Below the pieces are notes generated by a model that saw nothing but the letters and a program-made list of their open reading frames with translations, was not told the origin of the DNA and made no database searches. Made by a program: the position numbers and the translations under genes. 64,000 bases of DNA from Streptomyces sp. NBC_01233 (GTDB lineage: Bacteria > Actinomycetota > Actinomycetes > Streptomycetales > Streptomycetaceae). Positions 1 through 11,662 of the stretch are shown piece after piece (the stretch's first letter is position 1; each line of letters starts with the position of its first letter). The stretch is from the NCBI RefSeq assembly GCF_035989305.1, contig NZ_CP108514.1:5312501-5376500 (forward strand), in the 5' to 3' direction.

Positions 1-3062
<3,062 letters not shown>

Positions 3063-3135
3063 GTTGCTCGCGTCCACTGTGTTAGTTCTGAAATAACGAA
3101 CAGCTGTGTTCATGCCAGCGTTCAAATTTCATAGT

Positions 3136-3252
3136 GTTTCGGTGGTCATAGCGTTAGGGAAACGCCCGGTTACATTCCGAACCCGGAAGCTAAGCCTTTC
3201 AGCGCCGATGGTACTGCAGGGGGGACCCTGTGGGAGAGTAGGACGCCGCCGA
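3136..3252 (+). rRNA. rrf: 5S ribosomal RNA
   Basis: About 117 bases starting GTTTCGGTGGTCATAGCG and closing with the complementary GACGCCGCCGAAC, which pair as helix I of 5S rRNA. The internal segment CCGAACCCGGAAGCTAAG is the conserved loop B/helix III region. It lies 73 bases after the 23S end with no tRNA between, the normal 16S-23S-5S order of Streptomyces. Confidence 0.96.
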
Positions 3253-3267
3253 ACAATCATTGCGGGA

Positions 3268-3306
3268 AGCCCCGCACCAAACCCTCGGGTTCGGTGCGGG
3301 GCTTTT
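3268..3306 (+). terminator. rRNA operon terminator
   Basis: A stem of AGCCCCGCACC... paired with ...GGTGCGGGGCT, followed at once by TTTTC, sits 15 bases after 5S. It is the expected intrinsic terminator of the rRNA operon. Confidence 0.85.
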
Positions 3307-3592
3307 CTGCGTTCACCGGCACGTGCGAGATCGTCTCCCATGCCACGGCAGCCGGCCGCGCTGGCAGTACTGGACGCAGTCGGCCGTCCCGCGCCCCGAC
3401 GCTTCGCGGCGCGACACGCGGAAGGGCTCCTGCCCCGGCCGTGCACCCTCACGGCCGAACCTGCGGTCGGCGCGGGCGGGTGACCGGGCTGGAGGTGGGG
3501 CGGGGCGGCGAGCCGAGAATCTTCCGCCGTTCCTCCGTTCACCAGCATCGGGTTGCCGTGGACCTGCACTGACGGCTCGTAGGGTTGGGGGT
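3307..3592. other. Intergenic stretch after the rRNA operon, no gene seen
   Basis: Both strands were read for tRNA cloverleafs and small ORFs with a ribosome binding site and none was convincing. The open frame reaching back to 3260 from the next gene is only GC-rich read-through. The last bases, GGTTGGGGGT, are the ribosome binding site of the following gene. Confidence 0.6.
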
Positions 3593-4246
3593 ATGGGCTA
3601 TGACCTCGTCATCTTCGACAACGACGGCGTACTGGTGGACAGTGAGCCGCTCGCCAACAGCGTCCTCGCCGGGTACCTGACCGAGCTGGGGCACCCGACC
3701 ACGTACGAGGACTCGCTCCGCGACTACATGGGGGCCGCCGTGCAGCGGGTGTACGACCTCGTCCTCGAACGGACCGGGGAGCGGCTGCCCGAGGACTTCG
3801 ACGCGACGCTGGTCGCGCGGACCGTCGCCGCGTTCGAGCGGGAGCTGAAGCCGGTCGCCGGCATCGAGGACGTGCTCGGGGCGCTGACCGCCAGCGGGGT
3901 CGGCTACTGCCTGGCCTCCTCCGGCAGCCACGAGCGGATCAGGGCCGGGCACTTGGCGGCGGGGATCGACGGGTGGTTCGAGGAGGAGTGGATCTTCAGC
4001 GCCGAGGACGTGGGCCAGGGCAAGCCGGCTCCCGACCTGTTCCTGCACGCGGCACGGCAGATGGGCGTCGAGCCCGCGCGGTGCGTCGTCATCGAGGACA
4101 GTCCCCGCGGGATCCAGGCCGCCGTGGCCGCCGGGATGGACGTGTACGCGTACACGGCGATGCTGCCCGCGGACGAGCTGCCCGGGGCCACCGGGTACTT
4201 CGGGGACATGATGCAGGTCCCGCTGCTCCTCCAACTGCCTGTGTGA
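3593..4246 (+). CDS. HAD-superfamily hydrolase (phosphoglycolate phosphatase/beta-phosphoglucomutase-like)
   Basis: A 217-residue protein with the four HAD motifs in order: FDNDGVLVDSE at residues 8-18 (nucleophile D9, acid/base D11), ASSGS near residue 107, the lysine of GKPAPD near 143, and VIEDSPRG near 164 for Mg2+ binding. The helical insertion after motif I is the type C1 cap of small-molecule phosphatases and phosphomutases, so the substrate is probably a sugar or organic phosphate; it cannot be named from sequence. The ATG at 3593 is chosen because GGTTGGGGGT lies just upstream and the HAD fold starts six residues later; the open frame extends to 3260 without support. Confidence 0.85.
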   Translation: MGYDLVIFDNDGVLVDSEPLANSVLAGYLTELGHPTTYEDSLRDYMGAAVQRVYDLVLERTGERLPEDFDATLVARTVAAFERELKPVAGIEDVLGALTASGVGYCLASSGSHERIRAGHLAAGIDGWFEEEWIFSAEDVGQGKPAPDLFLHAARQMGVEPARCVVIEDSPRGIQAAVAAGMDVYAYTAMLPADELPGATGYFGDMMQVPLLLQLPV

Positions 4247-4289
4247 TCGCTCTACCCACGGGTAGCCCCGGGGCCTACGCTGACGCGCC

Positions 4290-5504
4290 ATGACGGATGA
4301 TGTGCGGCTGCGGCGCGGCCGGGGCGCTCTGGGGTTCAGTTTCTTCGCGCAGGGCGTCGCCTTCGCGTTGCTCGTGACCCGGATCCCGGCCATCCAGGAC
4401 CGGTACGGGATATCCGACGGGCTGCTGCCCGCCTTCCTCGCCGCCGTGCCGATCCTCGCCGGCGTGGCGAGCGTGGCCACCGAGCACCTGGTGAAGCGGG
4501 TGGCGCCCAGCGTCGTACTGCGGTGGGCGCAGCCGCTCGTGCTGCTGTCCCTGCTGGGTGTCGGTACCGGCGGCCAGATGTGGCACGTGGCGGTGGCCCT
4601 GGGGGCGTTCGGGCTGTCGGTGGGTGCGCTGGACGCCTCGATGAACATGCTCGGGGTCAGCCTGCAGCGGGCGTACGGGCGCAGCATCATGCTCGGCTTC
4701 CACGCCGCGTACAGCCTCGGCGGGATCCTGGGTGCGTCCGCCGCGTGGGCGGGGGCGCACTGGCACCTGAGCCTGTTCGCCGGCTATCTGCCGGCCGTGG
4801 CCGTGCTGGTGCCGCTCGTGCTGCTGACGAGCAGGCGCTACGTGGACGGGACGGGCGCGGGGGAGGTGCGGGAGAAGGGGCTGGGCAGCGGCGGTTTCAA
4901 GCTGCTGCTGCCGCTGTGCCTGGTGATGGCGTGCGCGTACATCGGGGACTCGACGGTGGCGAACTGGAGTGCCAAGTACCTCCAGGACGTGCTCGGGAGC
5001 TCGGAGCAGATGGCGACCGTCCCCTACAACGTCTACATGGTGACCACCCTCATCGGGCGGGCCGTCGGGGACCTGGGCGTGCGCCGCTTCGGGGCCGCGG
5101 CCGTGGTGCGGGGCGGGACGCTGGTCGCCGCCGCCGGCTTCGCCGTCGTCGCGGCCGCACCGGGGGCGTGGGTGGGGATGCTCGGCTTCACCCTGCTGGG
5201 GATCGGGCTGTGCGTGATCGTGCCGCAGACCTTCGCCGCCGCCGGGAGGCTGTTCCCGGGGAGCTCCGACACCGCCATCGCCCGGCTCAACATCTTCAAC
5301 TACGTCGGTTTCCTGATCGGGTCGCCGCTCGTCGGCGGGATCGGTGACGCCTGGAGCTACCGGGGCGCGATGCTGGTGCCGATGGCCCTGGTGCTGGTGA
5401 CACTCTTCTACGCCCGCTCGTTCGGCTCCGACGGCGCCCGATACGGTGTCCGGCATGAGCGGCCGCGGGTTGTTGATGTGGGACGAGGCGGTAACGAGGT
5501 ATGA
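4290..5504 (+). CDS. Major facilitator superfamily transporter
   Basis: A 404-residue integral membrane protein with about 11-12 hydrophobic segments, starting right after a short basic N-terminus (FSFFAQGVAFALLVTRIPAI). Alternating hydrophobic helices and short basic loops, the small polar residues inside the helices (for example GAWVGMLGFTLLGIGLCVIV) and the length fit the MFS, in a branch annotated in actinobacteria as fucose permease-like or simply MFS. Substrate is not predictable. The 3' end overlaps the start of the acuC-like gene by 50 bases in another frame, so the two are probably co-transcribed. A small ctaccc/gggtag hairpin lies upstream at 4251-4264. Confidence 0.85.
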   Translation: MTDDVRLRRGRGALGFSFFAQGVAFALLVTRIPAIQDRYGISDGLLPAFLAAVPILAGVASVATEHLVKRVAPSVVLRWAQPLVLLSLLGVGTGGQMWHVAVALGAFGLSVGALDASMNMLGVSLQRAYGRSIMLGFHAAYSLGGILGASAAWAGAHWHLSLFAGYLPAVAVLVPLVLLTSRRYVDGTGAGEVREKGLGSGGFKLLLPLCLVMACAYIGDSTVANWSAKYLQDVLGSSEQMATVPYNVYMVTTLIGRAVGDLGVRRFGAAAVVRGGTLVAAAGFAVVAAAPGAWVGMLGFTLLGIGLCVIVPQTFAAAGRLFPGSSDTAIARLNIFNYVGFLIGSPLVGGIGDAWSYRGAMLVPMALVLVTLFYARSFGSDGARYGVRHERPRVVDVGRGGNEV

Positions 5505-6624
5505 CTTCGGACCGAGCCATCCGATGGACCCGGTGCGCCTGGCGCTGACCATGGGCCTGGTGCGCGCCTTCGGGCTGGACCGGGCGATGGAGGTACGGGC
5601 GGCGCCGGCGGCCGGGGACTCGACCCTGCGCCTGGTCCACCGGGAGGACTACGTCGCCGCGGTGCGCGAGGTGTCCGCCGACCCGGGGACCGCCGACGGG
5701 TCGTACGGACTGGGCACCATGGACGATCCGGCCTTCCCCGGCATGCACGAGGCGTCGGCGCTGATCGCCGGGCAGTCCGTGGCGGGTGCGGAGGCGCTCT
5801 GGAGCGGGGACGCCGAGCACGCGGTGAACTTCGCGGGCGGGCTGCACCACGCCATGCCGGGCGGGGCGGCCGGTTTCTGCGTCTACAACGACGCGTCGCT
5901 GGCGATCGCCCGGCTGCTGGAGCTGGGGGCCGAGCGGGTCGCCTACGTGGATGTGGACGTCCATCACGGGGACGGCGTGCAGGCGGCCTTCTGGGACGAC
6001 CCGCGGGTGCTGACGATCTCGATGCACGAGCATCCGCGGACGCTGTTCCCGCAGACCGGCTGGCCGGAGGAGACCGGCGGGCCGGCGGCGGAGGGGTCGG
6101 CGGTGAACATCGCGCTGCCCGCCGGGACCGGGGACGAGGGCTGGCTGCGGGCCTTCCACGGTGTCGTGCCGGAGCTGCTGGCGGACTTCCGGCCGCAGGT
6201 GCTGGTGACCCAGCACGGGGCCGATACGCACTTCGAGGACCCCCTCGCCCACCTGGCGGTGTCCCTGGACGCCCAGCGGGCCGTCCAGGAGTCCTGTCAC
6301 CGGCTCGCGCACGAGTACGCGGACGGCAGGTGGCTGGCACTGGGCGGCGGCGGGTACGCGGTGGTGGACGTCGTACCGCGGTCGTGGACGCACCTCGTGG
6401 CGATCGCCGCGCACCGGCCGGTGGACCCGGAGTCGGCGGTCCCGGCGTCGTGGCGGGAGGAGGTGTACGCGCGGACGCGGCAGCCGGCGCCGGCCCGGAT
6501 GACCGACGGGCGGACGCCGTCGTGGCGGGACTGGGCCGCGGGGTACGACCCGGCGGACCGCACGGATCAAGCCGTTCTCGCCACGCGGCGGGCGGTCTTC
6601 CCGCTGCGCGGAATGCTGACCTGA
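5455..6624 (+). CDS. acuC: AcuC-like zinc-dependent protein deacetylase
   Basis: A 389-residue class I histone-deacetylase-fold protein. The signature blocks are GGLHHAMPGGAAGFCVYND near residue 129, VDVDVHHGDGVQ near 166 (zinc ligands and the catalytic His pair), and QHGADTHFEDPL near 250 (zinc-binding Asp, as in AcuC). AcuC removes acetyl groups from lysines, classically activating AMP-forming acetyl-CoA synthetase; the substrate here is inferred. The ATG at 5455 (MSGRGLLMWDEAV) is preferred over the GTG at 5446, although no strong ribosome binding site separates them. It begins inside the 3' end of the MFS gene. The C-terminal 60 residues are a poorly conserved extension. Confidence 0.85.
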   Translation: MSGRGLLMWDEAVTRYDFGPSHPMDPVRLALTMGLVRAFGLDRAMEVRAAPAAGDSTLRLVHREDYVAAVREVSADPGTADGSYGLGTMDDPAFPGMHEASALIAGQSVAGAEALWSGDAEHAVNFAGGLHHAMPGGAAGFCVYNDASLAIARLLELGAERVAYVDVDVHHGDGVQAAFWDDPRVLTISMHEHPRTLFPQTGWPEETGGPAAEGSAVNIALPAGTGDEGWLRAFHGVVPELLADFRPQVLVTQHGADTHFEDPLAHLAVSLDAQRAVQESCHRLAHEYADGRWLALGGGGYAVVDVVPRSWTHLVAIAAHRPVDPESAVPASWREEVYARTRQPAPARMTDGRTPSWRDWAAGYDPADRTDQAVLATRRAVFPLRGMLT

Positions 6625-6720
6625 CCCCTTCTGGATGACCTTGCTGCATCGTTACGCCAACGGTGGGGCTGTTCGCCGGAATTGATGACCTGCCAGATGT
6701 GTTGGGGGCAGCATCGGAGG

Positions 6721-7551
6721 GTGTTGAGCACCGGCGCGCTGCGTGCGCATCTGCTGGCCGCCCGGTTGGCCGGGCCCGTCGCCACCTCCCGGGAGGAGAG
6801 CCTGCGCAGTTACCGGCTGTTCGCGGCGCGCGATCCGCGGGTGATGCTGGGGCTGGATCCGGAGCGGGGCTGGGGCGAGGGTGACCTGCTGAGGCTGATG
6901 GCGGACAAGTGCGGTGTCTCGGCGGACCCGGCGCACGTCAGCGGGCCGGACGTGATCGACCCGGAGCGGACCGTGGCCGCGCTGGAGGCCTTCGCGGGGC
7001 GGTTGCGGGAGGCGGCACAGGCGCGGTCGCCCGTGCTGTTCGGGACCGGTCACCCGCATCGGCTCCTGGGCTTCTACGCCGGTTTGGCCGAGGCCATGTC
7101 GGCGGCGGGATGTGTTGTCCTCACCCCGGCGCAGGGGGTGAGTGTCGACATGGCGACCCGGTTCGGCGTACGCACGTACCGCATCGAATACGTACGGGGG
7201 GTCGCGCTGGTGCGGGAGCCCGGCGCGCGGGTACCGGGGGGTGCGACCGGCGTGCACACCCATTCACCACTGCCGGTTCGGATCGCGCTGGGGGCCCTCG
7301 CGGACGCCGGCGGGCCGCTGCCGGAGCTGGTCGTGGGGGATCACGGGTGGGTCTGCGGCGCAGGTCAGCTCGGTGTGGAGGCGATCGGGCTGGCGGACAC
7401 GGACGATCCCGCGCTGTTCGTGGGGGAGGCCGAGGGGCGGGTCTCGGTGGCCGTTCCGCTTGATGACGCGGTGCGAGCGGACTACTACCGACCGCTTACG
7501 CGCTACGTGCTCGGCCGGGCGAGTCTGACGCGGCGGCAGGAGTGGCCGTAG
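6721..7551 (+). CDS. Conserved actinobacterial phosphatase-like protein
   Basis: A protein of about 276 residues that I recognise only as a Streptomyces family usually labelled phosphatase. Visible conserved spots are GTGHPHRLLGFY, the HTHSPLP segment and DHGWVCGAGQLG, each rich in His/Asp and plausibly a metal or phosphate site. No standard phosphatase motif (HAD, PHP or PPM) is clear, so the function is uncertain. The frame is open back to 6682, but the sequence before 6721 looks non-coding. GTG at 6721 follows GGAGG with almost no spacing, so the start is the weakest part of this call. A short gap separates it from the AcuC-like gene on the same strand. Confidence 0.6.
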   Translation: MLSTGALRAHLLAARLAGPVATSREESLRSYRLFAARDPRVMLGLDPERGWGEGDLLRLMADKCGVSADPAHVSGPDVIDPERTVAALEAFAGRLREAAQARSPVLFGTGHPHRLLGFYAGLAEAMSAAGCVVLTPAQGVSVDMATRFGVRTYRIEYVRGVALVREPGARVPGGATGVHTHSPLPVRIALGALADAGGPLPELVVGDHGWVCGAGQLGVEAIGLADTDDPALFVGEAEGRVSVAVPLDDAVRADYYRPLTRYVLGRASLTRRQEWP

Positions 7552-7665
7552 CTCCTCTTCCCCACTCGTATCACGCGCCCCTACTCTGGGAGTGAGCGTG
7601 CGACGACAAGGAGTAACCGGAGGGGAAGCCGGTGCCCGTCATGCGCGGAAGGTCAAAGGTGTGTC

Positions 7666-7875
7666 ATGGCTGCTGGCGAGAGGCCTCTCAGCGAGGTTCA
7701 GTTCCTGACCGTGGCGGAGGTTGCCTCGGTGATGCGAGTGTCGAAGATGACCGTGTACCGGCTGGTGCACAACGGTCATCTGCCCGCAATCCGGGTGGGC
7801 CGGTCCTTCCGGGTCCCCGAAAACGCGGTCCACGAGTACCTCCGAGAGTCCTATGTGGGGGTGGAGTCGGCCTGA
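7666..7875 (+). CDS. Small MerR/excisionase-type helix-turn-helix DNA-binding protein
   Basis: A 69-residue protein consisting almost only of a winged helix-turn-helix: FLTVAEVASVMRVSKMTVYR is the HTH, followed by NGHLPAIRVGRSFRVPENAV, typical of the excisionase/HTH_17 family and resembling BldC in size. It probably binds DNA as side-by-side monomers or dimers. The neighbourhood (epimerase, bS22, rsbN and bldN nearby) matches, from memory, the S. coelicolor gene bdtA reported as a BldD target; I did not verify this and leave the symbol blank. ATG at 7666 has GGAAGG and AAAGGTG upstream. Confidence 0.8.
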   Translation: MAAGERPLSEVQFLTVAEVASVMRVSKMTVYRLVHNGHLPAIRVGRSFRVPENAVHEYLRESYVGVESA

Positions 7876-7899
7876 GACTGACCCCGGCACGCCCTCGGA

Positions 7900-7929
7900 T
7901 TACAAGCTCAGAGCTCGGGACGGTAGGCT
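7900..7929 (+). promoter_or_regulatory. Candidate housekeeping promoter for the bS22 gene
   Basis: TTACAA at 7900-7905 and TAGGCT at 7924-7929 with an 18-base spacer lie about 70 bases ahead of the bS22 start. They resemble the TTGACA/TAGNNT pattern of HrdB promoters. No other -10-like element was seen closer to the gene. Confidence 0.4.
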
Positions 7930-7996
7930 AGGCCGACGTAGGTCGTGTGGGCCCCGACGCCCCGCACCGAATGAAGAGAAGTGAGCGAGGGTAGTC

Positions 7997-8095
7997 GTGG
8001 GCTCTGTTATCAAGAAGCGGCGCAAGCGGATGGCTAAGAAGAAGCACCGCAAGCTGCTCAAGCGCACCCGCGTCCAGCGCCGTAACAAGAAGTAA
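7997..8095 (+). CDS. 30S ribosomal protein bS22 (AURKAIP1/COX24 domain)
   Basis: A 32-residue, extremely basic protein beginning [19 protein letters not shown], with GTG as start, followed by [13 protein letters not shown]. It matches the AURKAIP1/COX24-domain mini-protein seen in actinobacterial 30S subunits and named bS22 in mycobacteria. It is short enough for many gene finders to miss. AGAGAAGTGAGCGAGGG upstream supplies the ribosome binding site. It stands alone between its own candidate promoter and a strong terminator, consistent with high independent expression. Confidence 0.9.
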   Translation: MGSVIKKRRKRMAKKKHRKLLKRTRVQRRNKK

Positions 8096-8115
8096 ACGGC
8101 AGCTGTACGTGTTTT

Positions 8116-8152
8116 CCGCAGCCCCTCCACCATCCTGGTGGAGGGGCTGCGG
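8116..8152 (+). terminator. Terminator of the bS22 gene
   Basis: A perfect 16-base-pair stem, CCGCAGCCCCTCCACC pairing with GGTGGAGGGGCTGCGG around a five-base loop, begins 20 bases after the bS22 stop. It lacks a strong T-tract on its 3' side, as is common in Streptomyces. Confidence 0.8.
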
Positions 8153-8190
8153 TGTAGCCGGGGGACTTCTTCGAGGGAGGCGCTGAGCTC

Positions 8191-9267
8191 GTGGGGAAGG
8201 TCGTACTCGTCACCGGGGCAGCCCGGCAGTTGGGCGGCCGCTTCGTGCGCCGGATCCAGCGTGACCCGGAGGTCGAGCGGGTGATCGCGGTGGACGCGGT
8301 GACACCGCCGCACCGGCTCGGATCGGCGGAGTTCGTCCGCACGGACATCAGACAGTCGGCGATCGCCCGCGTGCTCGCGGAGCACGCCGTGGACACGGTG
8401 GTCCATCTGGCGGTCACCGGGGGCGTCGCGGGCGTCGGCGGCGCGCGCAGCGCGGTCAAGGAAACGAACGTCATCGGGACGATGCAGCTCCTCGGGGCCT
8501 GCCAGAAGTCGCCGACGGTACGACGGCTCGTGGTGAAGTCCAGTACCAGCGTGTACGGGGGCACCTCCCGGGATCCGGCCGTCTTCACCGAGACCACCGA
8601 ACCGAAATCGCTGCCCGCGGGCGGCTTCGCCAAGGACGCCGCCGAGGTCGAGGGATACGTACGCGGCTTCGCGCGCAGGCGGCCGGACGTCGCGGTGTGC
8701 GTGCTGCGGTTCGCGAACATCCTGGGGCCCTTCGCGGACTCGGCCCTCGCCGAGTACTTCTCGATCCCGGTGATGCCGACCGTGCTGGGCTACGACCCGC
8801 GGCTGCAGTTCGTGCACGAGGACGACGTGCTCGACGTACTGCTGCTCGCCGCACAGGAGCCCAGGCGCGGGACGTTGAACAGCGGGACCTTCAACATCGC
8901 GGGTGACGGCGTGCTGCTGCTGTCGCAGTGTTCGCGGCGGTTGGGGCGGCCCACGATGCCGCTGCTGCTGCCCGCGCTGACGTGGGTGGGTTCCGCGCTG
9001 CGGGCGGTCGGGGTCACCGACTTCTCGGCGGAGCAGATGAGGCTGCTCACGCACGGCCGGGTCGTGGAGACCTCGCAGATGCGGGAGGTCCTCGGCTTCG
9101 AGCCGCTCTACACGACCGCCGAGACCTTCGCGGACTTCGCGCGGAGCCGGGGGAGCGGGCTGCTGCCGCCGGAGCGGGTCGGGCGGGCCGTGGACCGGAT
9201 GGCGGCCATGCTGGGGGCAGACGGGCCCGATGTCGACGCAGACGCGGTTGAAGGAGCGAAGCGATAG
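8191..9267 (+). CDS. NAD-dependent epimerase/dehydratase family protein (extended SDR)
   Basis: A 358-residue protein with an N-terminal Rossmann nucleotide-binding motif VLVTGAARQLGG (the TGxxGxxG motif in altered form), a DxR-type segment near residue 53, and VKSSTSVYG around 115. The catalytic YxxxK of classical SDRs is not obvious: the expected place reads GGFAKDAAEVEGYV, so the activity may be lost or altered and the protein may act as a binder. GTG at 8191 lies after GAGGGAGGCGCTGAGCTC. Its stop codon overlaps the start of the acyltransferase gene by one base (TAGTG), so the two are coupled and probably act in the same lipid or envelope step. Confidence 0.8.
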   Translation: MGKVVLVTGAARQLGGRFVRRIQRDPEVERVIAVDAVTPPHRLGSAEFVRTDIRQSAIARVLAEHAVDTVVHLAVTGGVAGVGGARSAVKETNVIGTMQLLGACQKSPTVRRLVVKSSTSVYGGTSRDPAVFTETTEPKSLPAGGFAKDAAEVEGYVRGFARRRPDVAVCVLRFANILGPFADSALAEYFSIPVMPTVLGYDPRLQFVHEDDVLDVLLLAAQEPRRGTLNSGTFNIAGDGVLLLSQCSRRLGRPTMPLLLPALTWVGSALRAVGVTDFSAEQMRLLTHGRVVETSQMREVLGFEPLYTTAETFADFARSRGSGLLPPERVGRAVDRMAAMLGADGPDVDADAVEGAKR

Positions 9268-10256
9268 TGGCGGACGCCAAGGTCATTCCGTTCGACGAGG
9301 ACCGGCCGCGCCGGCGGATCCCGCGCCGGGTGCGTGCGGTGTCCGCTCCCGAGCCGGTGGAGCAGCAGCCGCCCGCTCCCGAGCCGGCGCCCGAGCCGTC
9401 TGCGGCGGGGCGCGGTGACGGCTGGGACCGGCGGATCGCGGGCGGGCTGGCCTTCCTGCGGCGGCGGATCACCGGGGACTACGAGGTCGACGAGTTCGGC
9501 TACGACAAGGAACTGACGGACCAGGTCCTGATGTCCCTGATGCGGCCGCTGTACGACAAGTACTTCCGGGTCGAGGTCCGGGGGATCGAGAACATCCCGG
9601 CGGAGGGCGGCGCGCTGATCGTGGCCAACCACTCCGGGACGCTGCCGCTGGACGGGTTGATGCTCCAGGTCGCCGTGCACGACCGCCACCCGGCACAGCG
9701 TCACCTGCGGCTGCTGGCGGCGGATTTGGTGTTCATGCTGCCGGTGGTCAACGAGCTGGCCCGGAAGGCAGGGCACACCCTGGCGTGCGCGGAGGACGCG
9801 CAGCGGCTGCTGGAGGCCGGGGAACTCGTCGGTGTGATGCCGGAGGGCTTCAAGGGGATTGGGAAGCCGTTCGGGGACCGGTACAAGCTGCAGCGGTTCG
9901 GCCGGGGCGGGTTCGTGTCCACGGCGCTGCGGGCGGGGACGCCGATCGTGCCGTGCTCGATCGTGGGGGCGGAGGAGATCTACCCCATGGTCGGCAACGC
10001 GAAGACGCTGGCGCGGCTGCTGGGGGTCCCGTACTTCCCGATCACGCCGACTTTTCCGTGGCTGGGGCCGTTGGGGGCGGTGCCGTTGCCGACGAAGTGG
10101 ACGATCCAGTTCGGCGAGCCGATTCCCACCGCGGGTTATGCGGCTGAGGCGGCGGAGGATCCGATGCTGATGTTCAACCTGACGGATGAGGTGCGGGAGC
10201 AGATCCAGCACACGCTGTACAAGCTGCTGGTGCAGCGGCGGTCCGTGTTCTTCTGA
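9267..10256 (+). CDS. PlsC-type lysophospholipid/glycerol acyltransferase
   Basis: A 329-residue protein with about 75 N-terminal residues rich in Pro, Arg and Glu, then a PlsC-like acyltransferase domain. The key blocks are VANHSGTLPLDG (His and Asp of the acyltransferase motif, with six residues between them instead of the classical four) and GVMPEGFKG, corresponding to the phosphate-binding EG motif. These enzymes move a fatty acyl group to glycerol-phosphate-type acceptors at the inner membrane face. The GTG start overlaps the preceding stop by one base. The unusual His-Asp spacing suggests a distinct actinobacterial subfamily rather than PlsC itself. Confidence 0.8.
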   Translation: MADAKVIPFDEDRPRRRIPRRVRAVSAPEPVEQQPPAPEPAPEPSAAGRGDGWDRRIAGGLAFLRRRITGDYEVDEFGYDKELTDQVLMSLMRPLYDKYFRVEVRGIENIPAEGGALIVANHSGTLPLDGLMLQVAVHDRHPAQRHLRLLAADLVFMLPVVNELARKAGHTLACAEDAQRLLEAGELVGVMPEGFKGIGKPFGDRYKLQRFGRGGFVSTALRAGTPIVPCSIVGAEEIYPMVGNAKTLARLLGVPYFPITPTFPWLGPLGAVPLPTKWTIQFGEPIPTAGYAAEAAEDPMLMFNLTDEVREQIQHTLYKLLVQRRSVFF

Positions 10257-10292
10257 CCCGCCGCGTTCTCCTGACCCGCCGCTGAAGGACTG

Positions 10293-10322
10293 AGGCGGGG
10301 CTGCCGTGGGCAGCCCCGCCTT
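10293..10322. terminator. Bidirectional terminator between convergent genes
   Basis: The stem AGGCGGGGCTGCC pairs with GGCAGCCCCGCCT and is followed by TTTCC on the plus strand. It lies between the acyltransferase stop and the rsbN stop and can serve both. Confidence 0.8.
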
Positions 10323-10326
10323 TCCT

Positions 10327-11532
10327 CTACTCCGCGTCCTCCGCGCCCAGGCCCAGGCCCGGGAGGATGCCCGGGAGGAGGGGCGGGAGGGTGATGTCCG
10401 GGTTGACCTGCTCCGGGGTGCCCGAGGGAGGCGGGGCCGACTGTCCCGTGGGCGGGTTGAGCAGGTCGCCCGTACCGCCCAGGAGGCCGCCGACCGGTGG
10501 CCGGGTGCTGCCCGAGGGGGACGGCGCGGGGCTGCCCGAGGGCGTCCCTGCGGCCGGGGCGGACTGCTGCGCTCCGCTGGGGGCGCCCGGCTTGTGGGAG
10601 GAGCTGCCGGGGGGTGTGCCGGTGCCGCGGGTCTGCTCCGGGGTCTTGGGGAGCAGGCTCTGGAGCGGCGCCACGTCTTCGTCTATGGCCTGGAAGACCG
10701 ACTCCACCTCACCGCCCACGTCCGTGAGCTGTGCCGGGAGCCTCTCGCGGAGCTTGCCCCACGCGTCGCGGTGGGAGCGGGAGAACGACGACAGCTTCTG
10801 GATCGGGCCCAGTGAGCCGTCCCGTTCGTACGCCGCCTGGAGGAGCCGGTGGCCCTCCTCCGCGTCGTGCTTCACGCCCGCCAGGGCGCGGCGGATCTCG
10901 CCCAGGGACTCGTGGTCCAGGTCGCCCAGCCTGCCCCGTTCCATCAGCCTGCGGGCTTCCGACAGACGGTTCGAGGCCTGGTCGAGGTAGAGCTCGCCCC
11001 GGTCCGCGTCGTCGTCGGCCATCCCCAGCTTCAGGTCCTCCATGCCCCGCTTCACGGGGTAGAGGTGGTCACCGGGCAGGGCGTCGGAACTGGCAGCGGC
11101 CACTCCGCTGAAGGCCCCCGCGGCCACACCCACGGTGAGGCCGCCCGCTGCGATGCCCTTGGACCAGCGGGAGCGGGGCCGCAATTTCCGGAGCGGGGTC
11201 GCCCGGTGGGCGCCGCGGCCGGTCCGCTGCTCGGGCACCTGAGGGTCCGAGGCGGCACCGCCCCCGGCCCTCTCTTCCAACACCATGGCCTCCATGGCGG
11301 CAACGAGCTGGGCTCGCTGCACCACCTTGACCTCGGGGTCCAGCACCGGGCGCGGCATTCTTTCGCCGAGCACGTTCGCCAGGGCCAACAACCGGTCGTG
11401 GTCGGCAGGTTCGGCAGGTGCCTCGGACTGCTCGGCCGCCGGGTCCGGTTCCGAAAGAGCGGACGGGGTCCGATCCTCCAGGGCCTGGGCGAAGGCGTTC
11501 GCCCGCCGGTGCGGAGTCACGTTCGCGATCAC
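10327..11532 (-). CDS. rsbN: RsbN, membrane anti-sigma factor for BldN
   Basis: A protein of about 401 residues. The N-terminal part is charged and cytosolic (MIANVTPHRRANAFAQALED and onward), one hydrophobic segment lies near residues 128-150 (GIAAGGLTVGVAAGAFSGVA), then an extracytoplasmic DUF5667-type region with VKRGMEDLKLGMADDDADRG and LYLDQASNRLSEARRLM, and a long Pro/Ser/Gly-rich tail. It lies directly downstream of bldN. RsbN is known in Streptomyces as the anti-sigma that holds BldN inactive. GTG at 11532 is chosen because GAGGAG is nine bases upstream; the GTG at 11541 has no spacing from it. Confidence 0.9.
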   Translation of the reverse strand: MIANVTPHRRANAFAQALEDRTPSALSEPDPAAEQSEAPAEPADHDRLLALANVLGERMPRPVLDPEVKVVQRAQLVAAMEAMVLEERAGGGAASDPQVPEQRTGRGAHRATPLRKLRPRSRWSKGIAAGGLTVGVAAGAFSGVAAASSDALPGDHLYPVKRGMEDLKLGMADDDADRGELYLDQASNRLSEARRLMERGRLGDLDHESLGEIRRALAGVKHDAEEGHRLLQAAYERDGSLGPIQKLSSFSRSHRDAWGKLRERLPAQLTDVGGEVESVFQAIDEDVAPLQSLLPKTPEQTRGTGTPPGSSSHKPGAPSGAQQSAPAAGTPSGSPAPSPSGSTRPPVGGLLGGTGDLLNPPTGQSAPPPSGTPEQVNPDITLPPLLPGILPGLGLGAEDAE

Positions 11533-11662
11533 TGGCGGCACCTCCTCTCGTCATGACGATCGACTCCCCAAGGTGTCCGGAAGGTTGCCTTGCTTGAGCA
11601 CATCCACACTTTCGAGTGAGCGGCTCGGGGCAGGGCGTGTCCACAGGGAGTCTGCATTCCGC

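Noticed and set aside
3307..3592. A tRNA after the rRNA operon
   Set aside because: No acceptor stem, T-loop (GTTCGANTC) or anticodon arm could be assembled on either strand.
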